Shown piece by piece: positions 56,624 through 64,000 of a stretch of DNA of 64,000 nucleotides; positions within the stretch are counted from its first letter, which is position 1; every line of letters begins with the position of its first letter. Origin of the DNA: Bacillota bacterium (GTDB lineage: Bacteria > Bacillota > Sulfobacillia > JAJZYS01 > JAILZS01); NCBI GenBank assembly GCA_023512375.1, contig JAILZS010000005.1:21299-85298 (forward strand), given 5' to 3'. Both the position numbers and the translations under genes were made by a program. The notes below the pieces were generated by a model that worked only from the letters and a program-made list of their open reading frames with translations, did not search any database and had not been told where the DNA came from.

Positions 56624-57619
56624 TTGCCACAGGCGGTGGTGTATCGCGAGGTGAGGGTGAACCGCGGCGTGTACGGGCTCGCCCTGGCCGCCCTCCTGGC
56701 CCCCTGGGCGCTCGCGCTCTGGCTCTCCCTGTCCGCGCCGCAACCTGCCCTTGCCCTGTCGTTCTTGGTGCGGGGCTACGCCGGCATGGGCGGCGTCCAA
56801 CTCTACCAGGTGGCCGTGGCGGGGCTCTTCGGCATCGGCGTCGTCGCCCACGATCGGTGGCAGGGGGGCCTGGTCGACGTCCTGGAGGGACCGGTGCGCA
56901 GGCGCGACCTGTGGCTGGCCAAGGCGGGTGTGGGCGCGCTTGTGGTGCTGGCGGCGTCGGCGGCCGTGGCAGCGGCCATGGTCGCGGCGGGCGTGGCGAC
57001 GGGCCTGGGCGGGATGGTGGGCGGGGTTCTTCTCACGACCTCGAGTCGAGTGGGCGCCCAGCTGGCCATGTTCGCCCTCGCCCTCGCCCTAGGCGGCGCC
57101 ATGGCCCCTGCCTACGCCTTCGCGGCCACCCTCGTGTGCGCCGCCCTCCCCGCCCTCCTGGGCTCGCTTGTGGCCACGCTCTTCGTCCCGCTCTCCTACG
57201 CCTACGGACCGCTGCCCGCCGCCGGCCCCCCGTTGCCGGTGCGGTGGGCGCTCGACCTGTCCACCTTCCTCCCGAGCCTGTCGCCCCTGGCCCCATTGGG
57301 CGGCTTGTGGCTCCCGCTCGCCGCCCACGCCGCCTGGTTCCTCGCCTGCACCCTCGGGCTGGTCGCGCTCGGGCTCAGGTGGTGGGAGGCCGCTCCGTAC
57401 GAACGCCTGCGCGACGCCTTCTTCCACCCGGTCCTCTGGGGTGTGTACCGGCTCTTCCTCGCTCTCGCCACGGGGTTCGTCGCCTACGTTGTCATCGCCC
57501 GTGGGACGGGGAGGGGCGTCGCCTTCGCCGTCACCTACGGCCTTCTCTCGTTCCTGGCCTGGCTGGGCTGGGGCGCATGGTGGCGGCGCCGCGGGGCCGC
57601 CGGCGGCCGCGAGGCCTAG
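56624..57619 (+). CDS. ABC transporter permease
   Basis: A ~331-residue membrane protein with about eight hydrophobic helices, in the position and with the GAQLAMFALALALGGAMAPAY-type pattern of ABC-2-like permeases. It follows the ATPase by 22 bases. The start is uncertain: TTG 56624 or GTG 56636/56639. Substrate unknown; YtrA-type operons respond to cell-wall antibiotics in Bacillus. Confidence 0.8.
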   Translation: MPQAVVYREVRVNRGVYGLALAALLAPWALALWLSLSAPQPALALSFLVRGYAGMGGVQLYQVAVAGLFGIGVVAHDRWQGGLVDVLEGPVRRRDLWLAKAGVGALVVLAASAAVAAAMVAAGVATGLGGMVGGVLLTTSSRVGAQLAMFALALALGGAMAPAYAFAATLVCAALPALLGSLVATLFVPLSYAYGPLPAAGPPLPVRWALDLSTFLPSLSPLAPLGGLWLPLAAHAAWFLACTLGLVALGLRWWEAAPYERLRDAFFHPVLWGVYRLFLALATGFVAYVVIARGTGRGVAFAVTYGLLSFLAWLGWGAWWRRRGAAGGREA

Positions 57620-57740
57620 GAGCCTGTAGGGGTAACACGGCGGACCGGGTCGGCCGAGCCCAGGGAGTGGGGGGCGGCCAGACACGGGGGCGAAGCTTCG
57701 CACGGCGGCGCGAGAACGCGGTCTTCCTCGGACCGCCAGG

Positions 57741-57911
57741 GTCCGCTACGAGCGTGGAGCGGCGATCCTGACGGCGAACGGCAACGATCGGGAGTGGGGG
57801 CAGGCGTTCCACGACTCGGTGCGGGCGACGGCGGTCCTGAACCGGATGTTGCGCCGCTCGGTGGCGGGCAACATGAAGGGGGGCCAGAGCCACCGGTTCT
57901 CCCCGGGGGGT
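57741..57911 (+). pseudogene. IS21-family IstB helper ATPase fragment
   Basis: 57 codons without a start match the C-terminus of IstB: RYERGAAILTANGNDREWGQ, FHDSVRATAVLNRML and NMKGGQSHRF, equal to the family's RYERGS-I-LTSN...EWG..F.D...A.A.LDRLLH...NI.G.SYR. The rest is absent. Relic of an insertion sequence at the edge of the TA island. Confidence 0.7.
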
Positions 57912-57997
57912 TCCCCTGTGGCGCTCCATCGTGATGTTGGCAGGTGGCGACATGTCGGCCCGCGTTCCCACTCGCCCGGGGTGAGCGAAGGTCAGGT

Positions 57998-58390
57998 TTA
58001 CCAGATGACCTCCACACGGTAGACCCGAAGCGCCGGGTCTGCGCTCAACAGTGGGAGCCCCTCCACCATGGCCTGGGCCATCAACAGCCGGTCGAAGGGA
58101 TCCCGGTGATGGAGAGGAAGGCGGGCCACTCGGAGGGTATGGCCCAATAGGACGGGCAACACCTGCAGTCGGTTCACTTCCACCTGCTGGCGTACGACGT
58201 CTTCGAGATCCTTCCCCTCAGACAGCACAAGACGTCCCAAGCCCGCCTTGATCGCGATCTCCCACGTGCTGGCGGTACTGAGAACAACTTCGTTTTCCGG
58301 CGCAGCGATGGTACGCCGAGCATGCGCGGAGAGGCGCGGATCGTCGGTGATCCATCACAACAAGGCGTGGGTGTCGAGTAGCAGTCTCAC
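57998..58390 (-). pseudogene. vapC: PIN-domain toxin with an in-frame stop
   Basis: Read from GTG 58390 the frame is a 130-codon PIN toxin: RLLLDTHALL, STASTWEIAIKAGLGRLVL, RDPFDRLLMAQAM and LLSADPALRVY. Codon 12 is TGA (58357-58355) where relatives have Trp (HALLWW). The rest of the frame is open to 57998. The stop would give an 11-residue product, or restart at GTG 58240 (80 residues without the first catalytic Asp). The start overlaps the antitoxin stop (GTGA). Confidence 0.8.
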
Positions 58391-58620
58391 CGCTCGAACG
58401 CCCTCAAGAGTTCCTCTGGCAGGGGGGCGTCGAAGTTCGGTGCCACATGGATCAGCCCCCGGGCGCCGCCAGGACGGCGCGGTGCCGCCTCGTCCAGGCT
58501 CGTGAGGCGAGCGATGGGCTTACCCGCCCTGGCGATGATCACGTCTTCTCCTTGCCGCACCGCCTCCAGTAACTGAGAAAGGTGCGTCTTGGCCTGGTGC
58601 ACGTTCACTGTCCGCGCCAT
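58387..58620 (-). CDS. Phd/YefM-type antitoxin
   Basis: A 77-residue antitoxin: ARTVNVHQAKTHLSQLLEAV and IARAGKPIARLTSL are the DNA-binding fold, the C-terminal ~30 residues the toxin-binding tail. ATG 58620 with GGGGGGTGG upstream. Intact although the toxin gene beside it is broken. Confidence 0.88.
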   Translation of the reverse strand: MARTVNVHQAKTHLSQLLEAVRQGEDVIIARAGKPIARLTSLDEAAPRRPGGARGLIHVAPNFDAPLPEELLRAFER

Positions 58621-58639
58621 TGTTCCACCCCCCAAAGCC

Positions 58640-58663
58640 TGACTAAGTCTAGCGACTTAGTCA
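58640..58663 (-). promoter_or_regulatory. Operator of the second TA locus
   Basis: Perfect palindrome TGACTAAGTC-TAGC-GACTTAGTCA (10-bp arms), 20 bases before the antitoxin ATG, most likely the antitoxin's own binding site. Confidence 0.65.
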
Positions 58664-59022
58664 CATGACTTCCACCCGTGAGCATTCTCTTTGAGGGCGT
58701 TGGATGGGAGCAGTGATGCCTGCGGCCGAATGCACTGGGCAGCGGCGAGGGAGATGGCCTGGCGCTCATACGATGCACGCATGAGCCCACCTCCCAACAT
58801 CGGCGGCACCTCCAGATCTGGAACGATCCAGGAAGGTGGTTTCGAGGGGGGGTCAATTCGATTCCGGCCCACCTGGGTCAACGGACAACCGGCCGCTACA
58901 CGTACGGCCAGGCCACTTTCGCGGAAGGGGGTGCCAAGCGCCCGCCTGTCGAGAGAGGTTACCACGGATGCGTCGCGTCGCTAAGTGTATCTACGCGAGT
59001 ACACCACCCAAATGGCCGAACA
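58664..59022. other. Gene-free interval between TA locus and binding-protein gene
   Basis: No supported gene, RNA or IS end is visible in these ~360 bases; the composition is less GC-rich than the flanks, consistent with decayed mobile DNA. Confidence 0.4.
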
Positions 59023-59053
59023 CCGGGGCCGCCCCCGTTGGGAGCGGCCCCGG
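59023..59053 (-). terminator. Terminator of the binding-protein gene
   Basis: CCGGGGCCGC (59023-59032) pairs perfectly with GCGGCCCCGG (59044-59053), 19 bases past the stop on the gene's strand. Confidence 0.65.
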
Positions 59054-59071
59054 CATCGCGAGCGGTTGGCG

Positions 59072-60700
59072 TTACTTGGTGGGCGCCCAGTCGTAGCAGT
59101 TCCAGGTGTCGATCATCCAGGGGTTGGGGACGTAACCCGTCATGTCGATCGAGGTGTCGATCTCCTGCGGGCTGTACAGGAACAGCTGCGGCAGCTGGTC
59201 GTGGATGATCACCTCGGCCTGGCGCAGGGTCTTCTGGCGCTGGGCCTGGGTGGTCTCGGTGTTCGCCTGGGCGAACAGCTTGTCCAGGGCCGGGTCGGAG
59301 AAGTTCCCGTAGTTGTTCACGCCGCCCGTACCGTACATGGGCTGCATGCCCGCCTCCGGGTCGAGGCCCTCCGCGTACTCGAACTCGCCCATGTCCCATC
59401 CCTTACCGGAGGGCAGGACGGTGCCGAAGTAGGCGTTGGCCGGGTAGTCCTTGATGATCACCTGCACGCCGATCTGCTTGAACCAGAACTGGATGAGCTC
59501 CTGGTCCAGGGCGCGCCAGGGGTTGTTGGCCGTGGTCGAGTACACGAGGGTGAACGTCTTGCCGTTCTTCTGCAGGTACCCGTTCGGGCCCATCTTGAAG
59601 CCCTGGGAGAGAAGGATCTGCTTCGCCTTGGCGAGGTTGAACGGGTAGGGCTTGAGGTTCGGGTTGTGGGCCCAGGAGTCCGGCGGCTGGTCGGCGGCGG
59701 CCGGCACGGCGTGGCCGAGCCACACCTTCTGGATGAGGGCCTGGGTGTTGATCGCCATCTGCAGCGCCTGGCGCACCTTCACGTTCTGCAGGAACGGGTT
59801 GCGCAGGTTGAGCTGGATGCCCTCCCAGGCCGGCTGCACGGTGAAGTGCACCGTAGCCCCGGGGATGGCCTGCAGCTGCTTCACCTGGGTGATGGAGTTG
59901 AAGTAGTAGACGTTGATCGAGTGGCTCTGGGCGTCGGCCAGGAGGGTGTTCTCATCCGGGACGACCTCGAACACGATCTCCTTTGCCTTGGGCTTGGGAC
60001 CGAACCAGTGCGGGTTGGGGACGACGGTGATCGACGTGCCCGGGATCCACTGCTTGAACTCGAACGGCCCGTTGGTGATCGTCGGGTCGTGGTTGTACGC
60101 GGCCGAGTTGGCGGCCTTGCCGGTGAGGTGGGCGAAGACCGCAGCCGGCACGATGCCCGGGTAGTCGGTGGCGAAGATGTCCGCCACGAGGGGCTGGAAC
60201 GGCTGCTTGAGGATGACCTGGAACTTGTAGGGGTTGATCACCTTGATGTTCTGGATGTCGCTCCAGCCCACCGTGGAAGCGGCGACGAAGCCGGGGCTCA
60301 TGACGAGCTTCCAGGTCGCCACCACGTCGGCCGCCGTGAAGGGCGTACCGTTGTTCCACGTTGTGTGCTTGAGGGTGAACGTGTACACCTTGCCGCCGTT
60401 CGTGATCGTGGGCAGCGAGGTGGCGATGAGCGGGATGATCTTCCCCTGCGGGTTCGTGTAGTACAGGTTGGCGAACAGGGTGGTCATCACCATGTCGCCG
60501 AAGGTCATGGTCGGCCCCGCCGCGGGGTTGAGCAGGTTGGGCTCCTCGAAGATGCCGTCGACGATGACGCCGTTGCCGGGTTTCACGCTGGCGCGGTGGG
60601 TCTGGGCCAGGGCCTGCGGGGCCATCGTGCCCAGCGCGCCCACCACGAGGCTGGCGCTGGCCAGGGCCGCGCCGACCTTCCCCAAGAGGGTGCGCGTCAT
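59072..60700 (-). CDS. Oligopeptide-type ABC transporter substrate-binding protein
   Basis: A 542-residue family-5 solute-binding protein. Signal peptide with SPase I site ALA/QT at about 30-34 (no lipobox), then SBP5 landmarks DGIFEEPNLLNP, LLPL-type TWNNGTPFTAADVVATWKL, NVKVRQALQMAIN and EYAEGLDPEAG. Binds peptides or similar ligands outside the membrane. ATG with AAGGAGG upstream at a somewhat long distance. No permease or ATPase genes lie beside it: an orphan receptor. Confidence 0.88.
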   Translation of the reverse strand: MTRTLLGKVGAALASASLVVGALGTMAPQALAQTHRASVKPGNGVIVDGIFEEPNLLNPAAGPTMTFGDMVMTTLFANLYYTNPQGKIIPLIATSLPTITNGGKVYTFTLKHTTWNNGTPFTAADVVATWKLVMSPGFVAASTVGWSDIQNIKVINPYKFQVILKQPFQPLVADIFATDYPGIVPAAVFAHLTGKAANSAAYNHDPTITNGPFEFKQWIPGTSITVVPNPHWFGPKPKAKEIVFEVVPDENTLLADAQSHSINVYYFNSITQVKQLQAIPGATVHFTVQPAWEGIQLNLRNPFLQNVKVRQALQMAINTQALIQKVWLGHAVPAAADQPPDSWAHNPNLKPYPFNLAKAKQILLSQGFKMGPNGYLQKNGKTFTLVYSTTANNPWRALDQELIQFWFKQIGVQVIIKDYPANAYFGTVLPSGKGWDMGEFEYAEGLDPEAGMQPMYGTGGVNNYGNFSDPALDKLFAQANTETTQAQRQKTLRQAEVIIHDQLPQLFLYSPQEIDTSIDMTGYVPNPWMIDTWNCYDWAPTK

Positions 60701-60940
60701 GCCCGTCTCCTACCTCCTTGCACACTCGGGTCGAAGCTCGAGGCCCGGGCAGGGCCAAGTCGGGCGCGCGCGGCACCCCCGGCCGCGGGCGCGGTGGAAG
60801 CGGACGCACGGCACCGGGCCGGCGGCGGCTGCTCGACGACGCAGGTCAGCCCCTTCTGGCACTCGTTGGCCGCGTTGCACGGCTCGGCCTCGCCCCGCGG
60901 ACCCGCCCGCCACCACCCTCCCCCCTCCCCCACCCGCTTG

Positions 60941-61129
60941 CACCCGCAGGCCACGGTGTCGACGCCGCTGACGTTTGACGAGTTGGCAGCCGGGGTGTCC
61001 CCCGAACAATTCACGGTGTTGACCGTACCCAGGCGCGTTCAACGTTTTGGCGACCTGATGCAAGTGGGTCCCCCTGCGCGCTTACAGCCCATCCTCAGCT
61101 TTTTACGGCGGCACAGCCGTTTCGCGTGA
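60941..61129 (+). pseudogene. LigD-type DNA polymerase/primase, 3' remnant
   Basis: 63 codons without a start match the end of NHEJ LigD polymerase domains: PQATVSTPLTFDELAAGVSP, EQFTVLTVPRRVQRFGDLM, equal to the family's A-T-V-S-x-P-L-x-W-D-E-V...F-T-I-R-T-V-x-x-R...G-D. The upstream part is unrelated GC-rich sequence, so the gene is cut at about 60940. The frame ends at TGA 61129, 61 bases before mtnP. Confidence 0.65.
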
Positions 61130-61157
61130 CCACCGCGCGCGACCCCAGGGTTTCGAG

Positions 61158-61163
61158 TATAAT
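61158..61163 (+). promoter_or_regulatory. -10 element of the methionine-salvage operon
   Basis: A consensus TATAAT 27 bases before the mtnP start. No good -35 is seen 17 bases upstream (GC-rich), so an activator or an extended signal may be involved. Confidence 0.5.
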
Positions 61164-61190
61164 CGGGGTGTTGCCAAAGGAGGGAACGGT

Positions 61191-62003
61191 ATGCAACCCG
61201 CATTCGCCATCATCGGCGGCACGGGTGTGTACGACCCAGCCCTGCTGGAGGGGGCACAGGTACAGTTGGTCGAGACACCCTACGGGTCTGTCCAGGTCAC
61301 GGTGGGCCGCTACCACAATCAAGATGTGGCCTTTTTACCGCGTCACGGCGCAGGTCACAGCGTTCCCCCGCACAGGGTGAACTACCGCGCCAATCTGTGG
61401 GCGTTGAAACAATTAGGGGTCAGCCAAGTGTTGGCCACGGCTGCCGTAGGATCACTGCAACACACTTATGAGCCAGGCTCGTTGGTGTTGGTCGACGGTT
61501 TTTTGGACTTTACCAAATCCAGGCCCATCACGTTTTTTGACACGGGTCCTGTCGTCCACGTCGATATGACGGACCCGTACTGCGGCCGGTTGCGCGCGCA
61601 ACTGCGCGCGGCAGCAGGGCGTTTGGGTCTGACGTTGCACGACGGCGGAACCTACGTATGTACGGAAGGCCCGCGTTTCGAGACACCGCAGGAAATCCGG
61701 TTTTACCAGTCGATTGGCGGTGCCGTGGTGGGCATGACGTCTGTCCCGGAGGTCGTGCTGGCCAAGGAAGCGGAGCTGTGTTACGCCTGCGTCTGCATGG
61801 TCACCAACTATGGTGCCGGCATCAGCCCGACACCTTTGACACACGAGGAAGTGGTGGCGGCGATGGCAGCCAATGTTCACCGCATTCGCCAGCTGTTTTT
61901 CACCGTGATTGAAGCCGGTGAACATACGCGCGACTGTCGCTGCCCTCAGGCGGTGCAAGGCCAACGGCCGCTGGGGCCAGAGAAAGGGGAGAGCGCACAC
62001 TGA
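61191..62003 (+). CDS. mtnP: S-methyl-5'-thioadenosine phosphorylase
   Basis: Cleaves MTA to adenine and methylthioribose-1-phosphate. The 270-residue MTAP/PNP-family protein has IIGGTGVYDP, PRHGAGHSVPPHRVNYRAN, EGPRFETPQEIRFY and GMTSVPEVVLAKEAELCYA. ATG with AAAGGAGGGAACG upstream. First gene of a salvage operon with visibly lower GC than the rest of the window. Confidence 0.94.
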   Translation: MQPAFAIIGGTGVYDPALLEGAQVQLVETPYGSVQVTVGRYHNQDVAFLPRHGAGHSVPPHRVNYRANLWALKQLGVSQVLATAAVGSLQHTYEPGSLVLVDGFLDFTKSRPITFFDTGPVVHVDMTDPYCGRLRAQLRAAAGRLGLTLHDGGTYVCTEGPRFETPQEIRFYQSIGGAVVGMTSVPEVVLAKEAELCYACVCMVTNYGAGISPTPLTHEEVVAAMAANVHRIRQLFFTVIEAGEHTRDCRCPQAVQGQRPLGPEKGESAH

Positions 62004-63079
62004 AGGCACTGGAATGGACGGGGGATGGCTTGCGCTTGCTCGACCAGACCCGTTTGCCACAGGCCCAGGTTTGGTTGACGTGCCGGCAAGTGGAGGATGT
62101 AGCAGAGGCGATTCGCCAGATGCGCGTGCGCGGTGCGCCGGCCATTGCCGTAGCGGCCGCTTTTGGCGTCGCCTTGGCGGCGCGCCAAGCAGCCGCCAAG
62201 GGAGCGACGGTTGCAGCCGTCCGCGCTGCCGCCGCAGCGGCCAGTCAGGAGTTGGCACAGACGCGGCCCACGGCTGTACAGCTGTTTGCAGTCTTAGCGG
62301 CATTGCGACAAGTCTGGGAAGACCCTGGCGTGGACAGCGGACAGGCACTGGCTGAACACATTACGCGGGCGGCCGAGCGTTTGGCGAAGACGGATAGCCA
62401 GGTCAACCGCAAGATTGGGGATTGGGGAGCACAGCTGTTTGACCGGCCTGTGCGCATCTTGACGCATTGCAATACTGGAGCGCTGGCCACTGTGGAGTAT
62501 GGCACGGCGTTGGGCGTCATTCGCTCTTTGCACCGCGAGGGGAAGTTGGCTGGCGTGTGGGTGGACGAGACCCGTCCGTTTTTGCAAGGTGCACGATTGA
62601 CCGCTTTTGAGCTGCTACAGGAAAACATCCCTTTTCATCTGATTACAGACAGCACGGCGGCGGTGCTGATGCGCGCCGGTCAAGTGGACGCCGTGGTGGT
62701 GGGAGCGGATCGCATAGCGGTCAATGGGGACACGGCGAACAAAATCGGCACGTATGGACTGGCGGTCCTCTGCCGCTACCACGGTATTCCATTCTACGTT
62801 GCAGCGCCGATGGCCACCATTGACCCGTCAGCGGCCAACGGACAGGCGATCCCGATTGAAGAGCGCGCCGCACACGAGGTGACTGAGGTGTTAGGTCAAC
62901 CCATTGCGCCAGCGGGGACTCCGGTCTGGCACCCTGCGTTTGATGTCACGCCTGCGGACCTGATCACCGCCTTGATCACCGAGCATGGGGTGCTCGCCCG
63001 CCCCAACGAGCGTCGGATCCGCGATTGGTTGGCATTGCAGGACGCTGCCGCGGCAGGGGCAGGGGAGGGCGACGTATGA
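62000..63079 (+). CDS. mtnA: S-methyl-5-thioribose-1-phosphate isomerase
   Basis: Isomerises MTR-1-P to methylthioribulose-1-P. Motifs: QMRVRGAPAIAVAAAFG, LTHCNTGALATVEYGTALG, VDETRPFLQGARLTAFEL, VVVGADRIAVNGDTANKIGTY. The conserved N-terminus (ALEWTGDGLRLLDQTRLP) begins before the first usual start (TTG 62030); a CTG at 62000, overlapping the mtnP stop and 9 bases after AAAGGGGAG, gives the full 359-residue length. The catalytic Cys (HCNTG) and Asp (GADR) are present. Confidence 0.93.
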   Translation: MKALEWTGDGLRLLDQTRLPQAQVWLTCRQVEDVAEAIRQMRVRGAPAIAVAAAFGVALAARQAAAKGATVAAVRAAAAAASQELAQTRPTAVQLFAVLAALRQVWEDPGVDSGQALAEHITRAAERLAKTDSQVNRKIGDWGAQLFDRPVRILTHCNTGALATVEYGTALGVIRSLHREGKLAGVWVDETRPFLQGARLTAFELLQENIPFHLITDSTAAVLMRAGQVDAVVVGADRIAVNGDTANKIGTYGLAVLCRYHGIPFYVAAPMATIDPSAANGQAIPIEERAAHEVTEVLGQPIAPAGTPVWHPAFDVTPADLITALITEHGVLARPNERRIRDWLALQDAAAAGAGEGDV

Positions 63080-64000
63080 AGACGGTTTTGGAAGTTGGTG
63101 GCTTGCTCCAAGACGACCAGCACATTATCGACGGACCTGCCTACCTGGTGATGTCGGACGGGTTGATTGAGGCGGTAGGGGCAGGCACTTACCCAGGAGA
63201 CCCGGCCGCGGTTTTGCGGGTTAAACGGCCCCACCACCTGGCCATTCCCGGTTTGGTCAACTCCCATGGTCACGCCGCGATGACTTTGCTGCGCGGGGCA
63301 GGCGACGACCTACCCTTGCACGCCTGGCTAGAAGAGCGGATTTTTCCTTTAGAAGCCAAACTGACCGGGGAAGCGGTGTACTGGGGAACCCTGCTCGCCT
63401 GCTGGGAAATGCTACGGTCCGGCACCACCTGCTTCGTAGATATGTACTTTTTTATGCACGATGCGGCCGCGGCGGTGGTGGAGAGCGGTATGCGCGGTGT
63501 GTTGTCGTGGGGAATGGTGGGCTTGGATGAGGGCAGCCGTCGGCAAGGCCTGGCCAACGCGCGCGCCTTTGTCGCACGCTGGCAGAACGCAGCCGATGGG
63601 CGGGTGACCACCACCCTCGGGCCTCACGCTCCGTACACCTGTCCGCCCGACTTTCTCAGCGAGGTGGCCGAGCTCTCGGCAGAGTTGGACGTCCCTGTGC
63701 AGATCCACCTGGCTGAGACGCGGCGCGAGGTCGCCGAATGCGTCCAGCGGTACGGCTGTACGCCCATTCGCTTGGTGGAGCGCTGCGGGTTAGGTGAACG
63801 CCCCTTGTTGGCAGCCCACTGTGTCCATCTTACTGACGACGATATGGAGGTGCTGCGGCAACGCGACGTCCGGGTCGCGCACAACCCGCAGTCCAACCTA
63901 AAGTTGGCCTCTGGCGTCGCCCCGCTACCGCGCTTGCTGCAGGCAGGCGTGACGGTGGGGTTGGGCACCGATGGGGCGGCAAGCAACAACAACCTTGATC
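63076..64000 (+). CDS. mtaD: MTA/SAH deaminase-like amidohydrolase (5' part)
   Basis: The first 308 codons of an SsnA/MtaD-type amidohydrolase that continues past the window. Metal ligands NSHGHAAM (HxH), IHLAET, AHCVHL and GLGTDGAASNNN are present with the order usual for cytosine/MTA/SAH deaminases, and TLLRGAGDDLPLHAWLEERIFP is the MtaD substrate region. ATG overlaps the mtnA stop (ATGA). It would deaminate MTA or S-adenosylhomocysteine to the inosyl form. Confidence 0.88.
   Translation, partial: MKTVLEVGGLLQDDQHIIDGPAYLVMSDGLIEAVGAGTYPGDPAAVLRVKRPHHLAIPGLVNSHGHAAMTLLRGAGDDLPLHAWLEERIFPLEAKLTGEAVYWGTLLACWEMLRSGTTCFVDMYFFMHDAAAAVVESGMRGVLSWGMVGLDEGSRRQGLANARAFVARWQNAADGRVTTTLGPHAPYTCPPDFLSEVAELSAELDVPVQIHLAETRREVAECVQRYGCTPIRLVERCGLGERPLLAAHCVHLTDDDMEVLRQRDVRVAHNPQSNLKLASGVAPLPRLLQAGVTVGLGTDGAASNNNLD

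Noticed and set aside
58355..58357. TGA read as Trp or selenocysteine in the second PIN toxin
   Set aside because: TGA is used as a normal stop throughout the window and no SECIS-like hairpin follows; a nonsense mutation is simpler.

Overview
The window looks like a chromosome segment of a very GC-rich, probably thermophilic, probably spore-forming Bacillota (Thermaerobacter / Symbiobacterium / Limnochordia type). This is inferred from the atpIBEFHAGDC order, NrdR next to a B12-dependent ribonucleotide reductase, a DarA-type c-di-AMP receptor, CsaA, a YtrA-type GntR regulator next to an ABC exporter, a possible SASP-like protein, and heavy use of GTG/TTG starts. Oxygen-sensitive ferredoxin enzymes (Kor, Por) and a respiratory-type hydrogenase-like complex point to facultative or anaerobic energy metabolism. 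The species cannot be named from sequence alone.

Layout. 1-6780: F1Fo ATP synthase operon (3' end of atpI, then atpB-E-F-H-A-G-D-C). 6801-11835: an unknown ORF, nrdR, and nrdJ with an intein placed exactly at the catalytic cysteine; two NrdR boxes 31 bp apart lie at the nrdR/nrdJ junction. 11900-22125: housekeeping genes (zinc-ribbon membrane protein, FabF-like KAS, darA, polysaccharide deacetylase, fumC, SASP-like protein, csaA, membrane-anchored protein, YchF-like GTPase, hemL, smpB, ssrA tmRNA, RdgB/HAM1 pyrophosphatase, tRNA-Pro). 22126-24031: a gene-poor island after tRNA-Pro with an ISL3 transposase relic and a complete PIN/Phd toxin-antitoxin operon. 24102-31266: a six-gene operon for a membrane hydrogenase-related (Ehr-type) complex whose large subunit has lost all four Ni-Fe cysteines; it has its own promoter and a terminator in its leader.

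31267-33171: a gene graveyard (IPT/TIG remnant, frameshifted PrsA/PpiC foldase, frameshifted membrane protein). 33338-35106: DUF3311 + sodium:solute symporter pair. Then tRNA-Gly, a permuted-papain amidase, a GGDEF protein, an ADH / SCP2 / ALDH / HAD cluster, and a class II aldolase-like + radical SAM/SPASM pair on the other strand. 44921-55179: a redox supercluster with proton-translocating transhydrogenase (pntAA-AB-B), a GltD-like flavoprotein, 2-oxoacid:ferredoxin oxidoreductase korD-A-B-C and pyruvate:ferredoxin oxidoreductase porG-D-A-B. 55292-57619: GntR regulator + ABC exporter. 57741-58663: IS21 istB relic and a second toxin-antitoxin locus whose toxin carries a nonsense codon. 59072-60700: an orphan oligopeptide-type binding protein.

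At about 60940 the base composition falls and the content changes: a 3' stub of a LigD-type polymerase gene is followed by a methionine-salvage operon (mtnP, mtnA, mtaD-like, the last running off the end). This looks like a recombination or transfer boundary, or an assembly join. Functionally the core of the window is energy conservation: Por/Kor make reduced ferredoxin from 2-oxoacids, the GltD-like protein and transhydrogenase can link it to NAD(P)H, the Ehr-type complex may couple low-potential electrons to ion pumping, and the ATP synthase uses the gradient.
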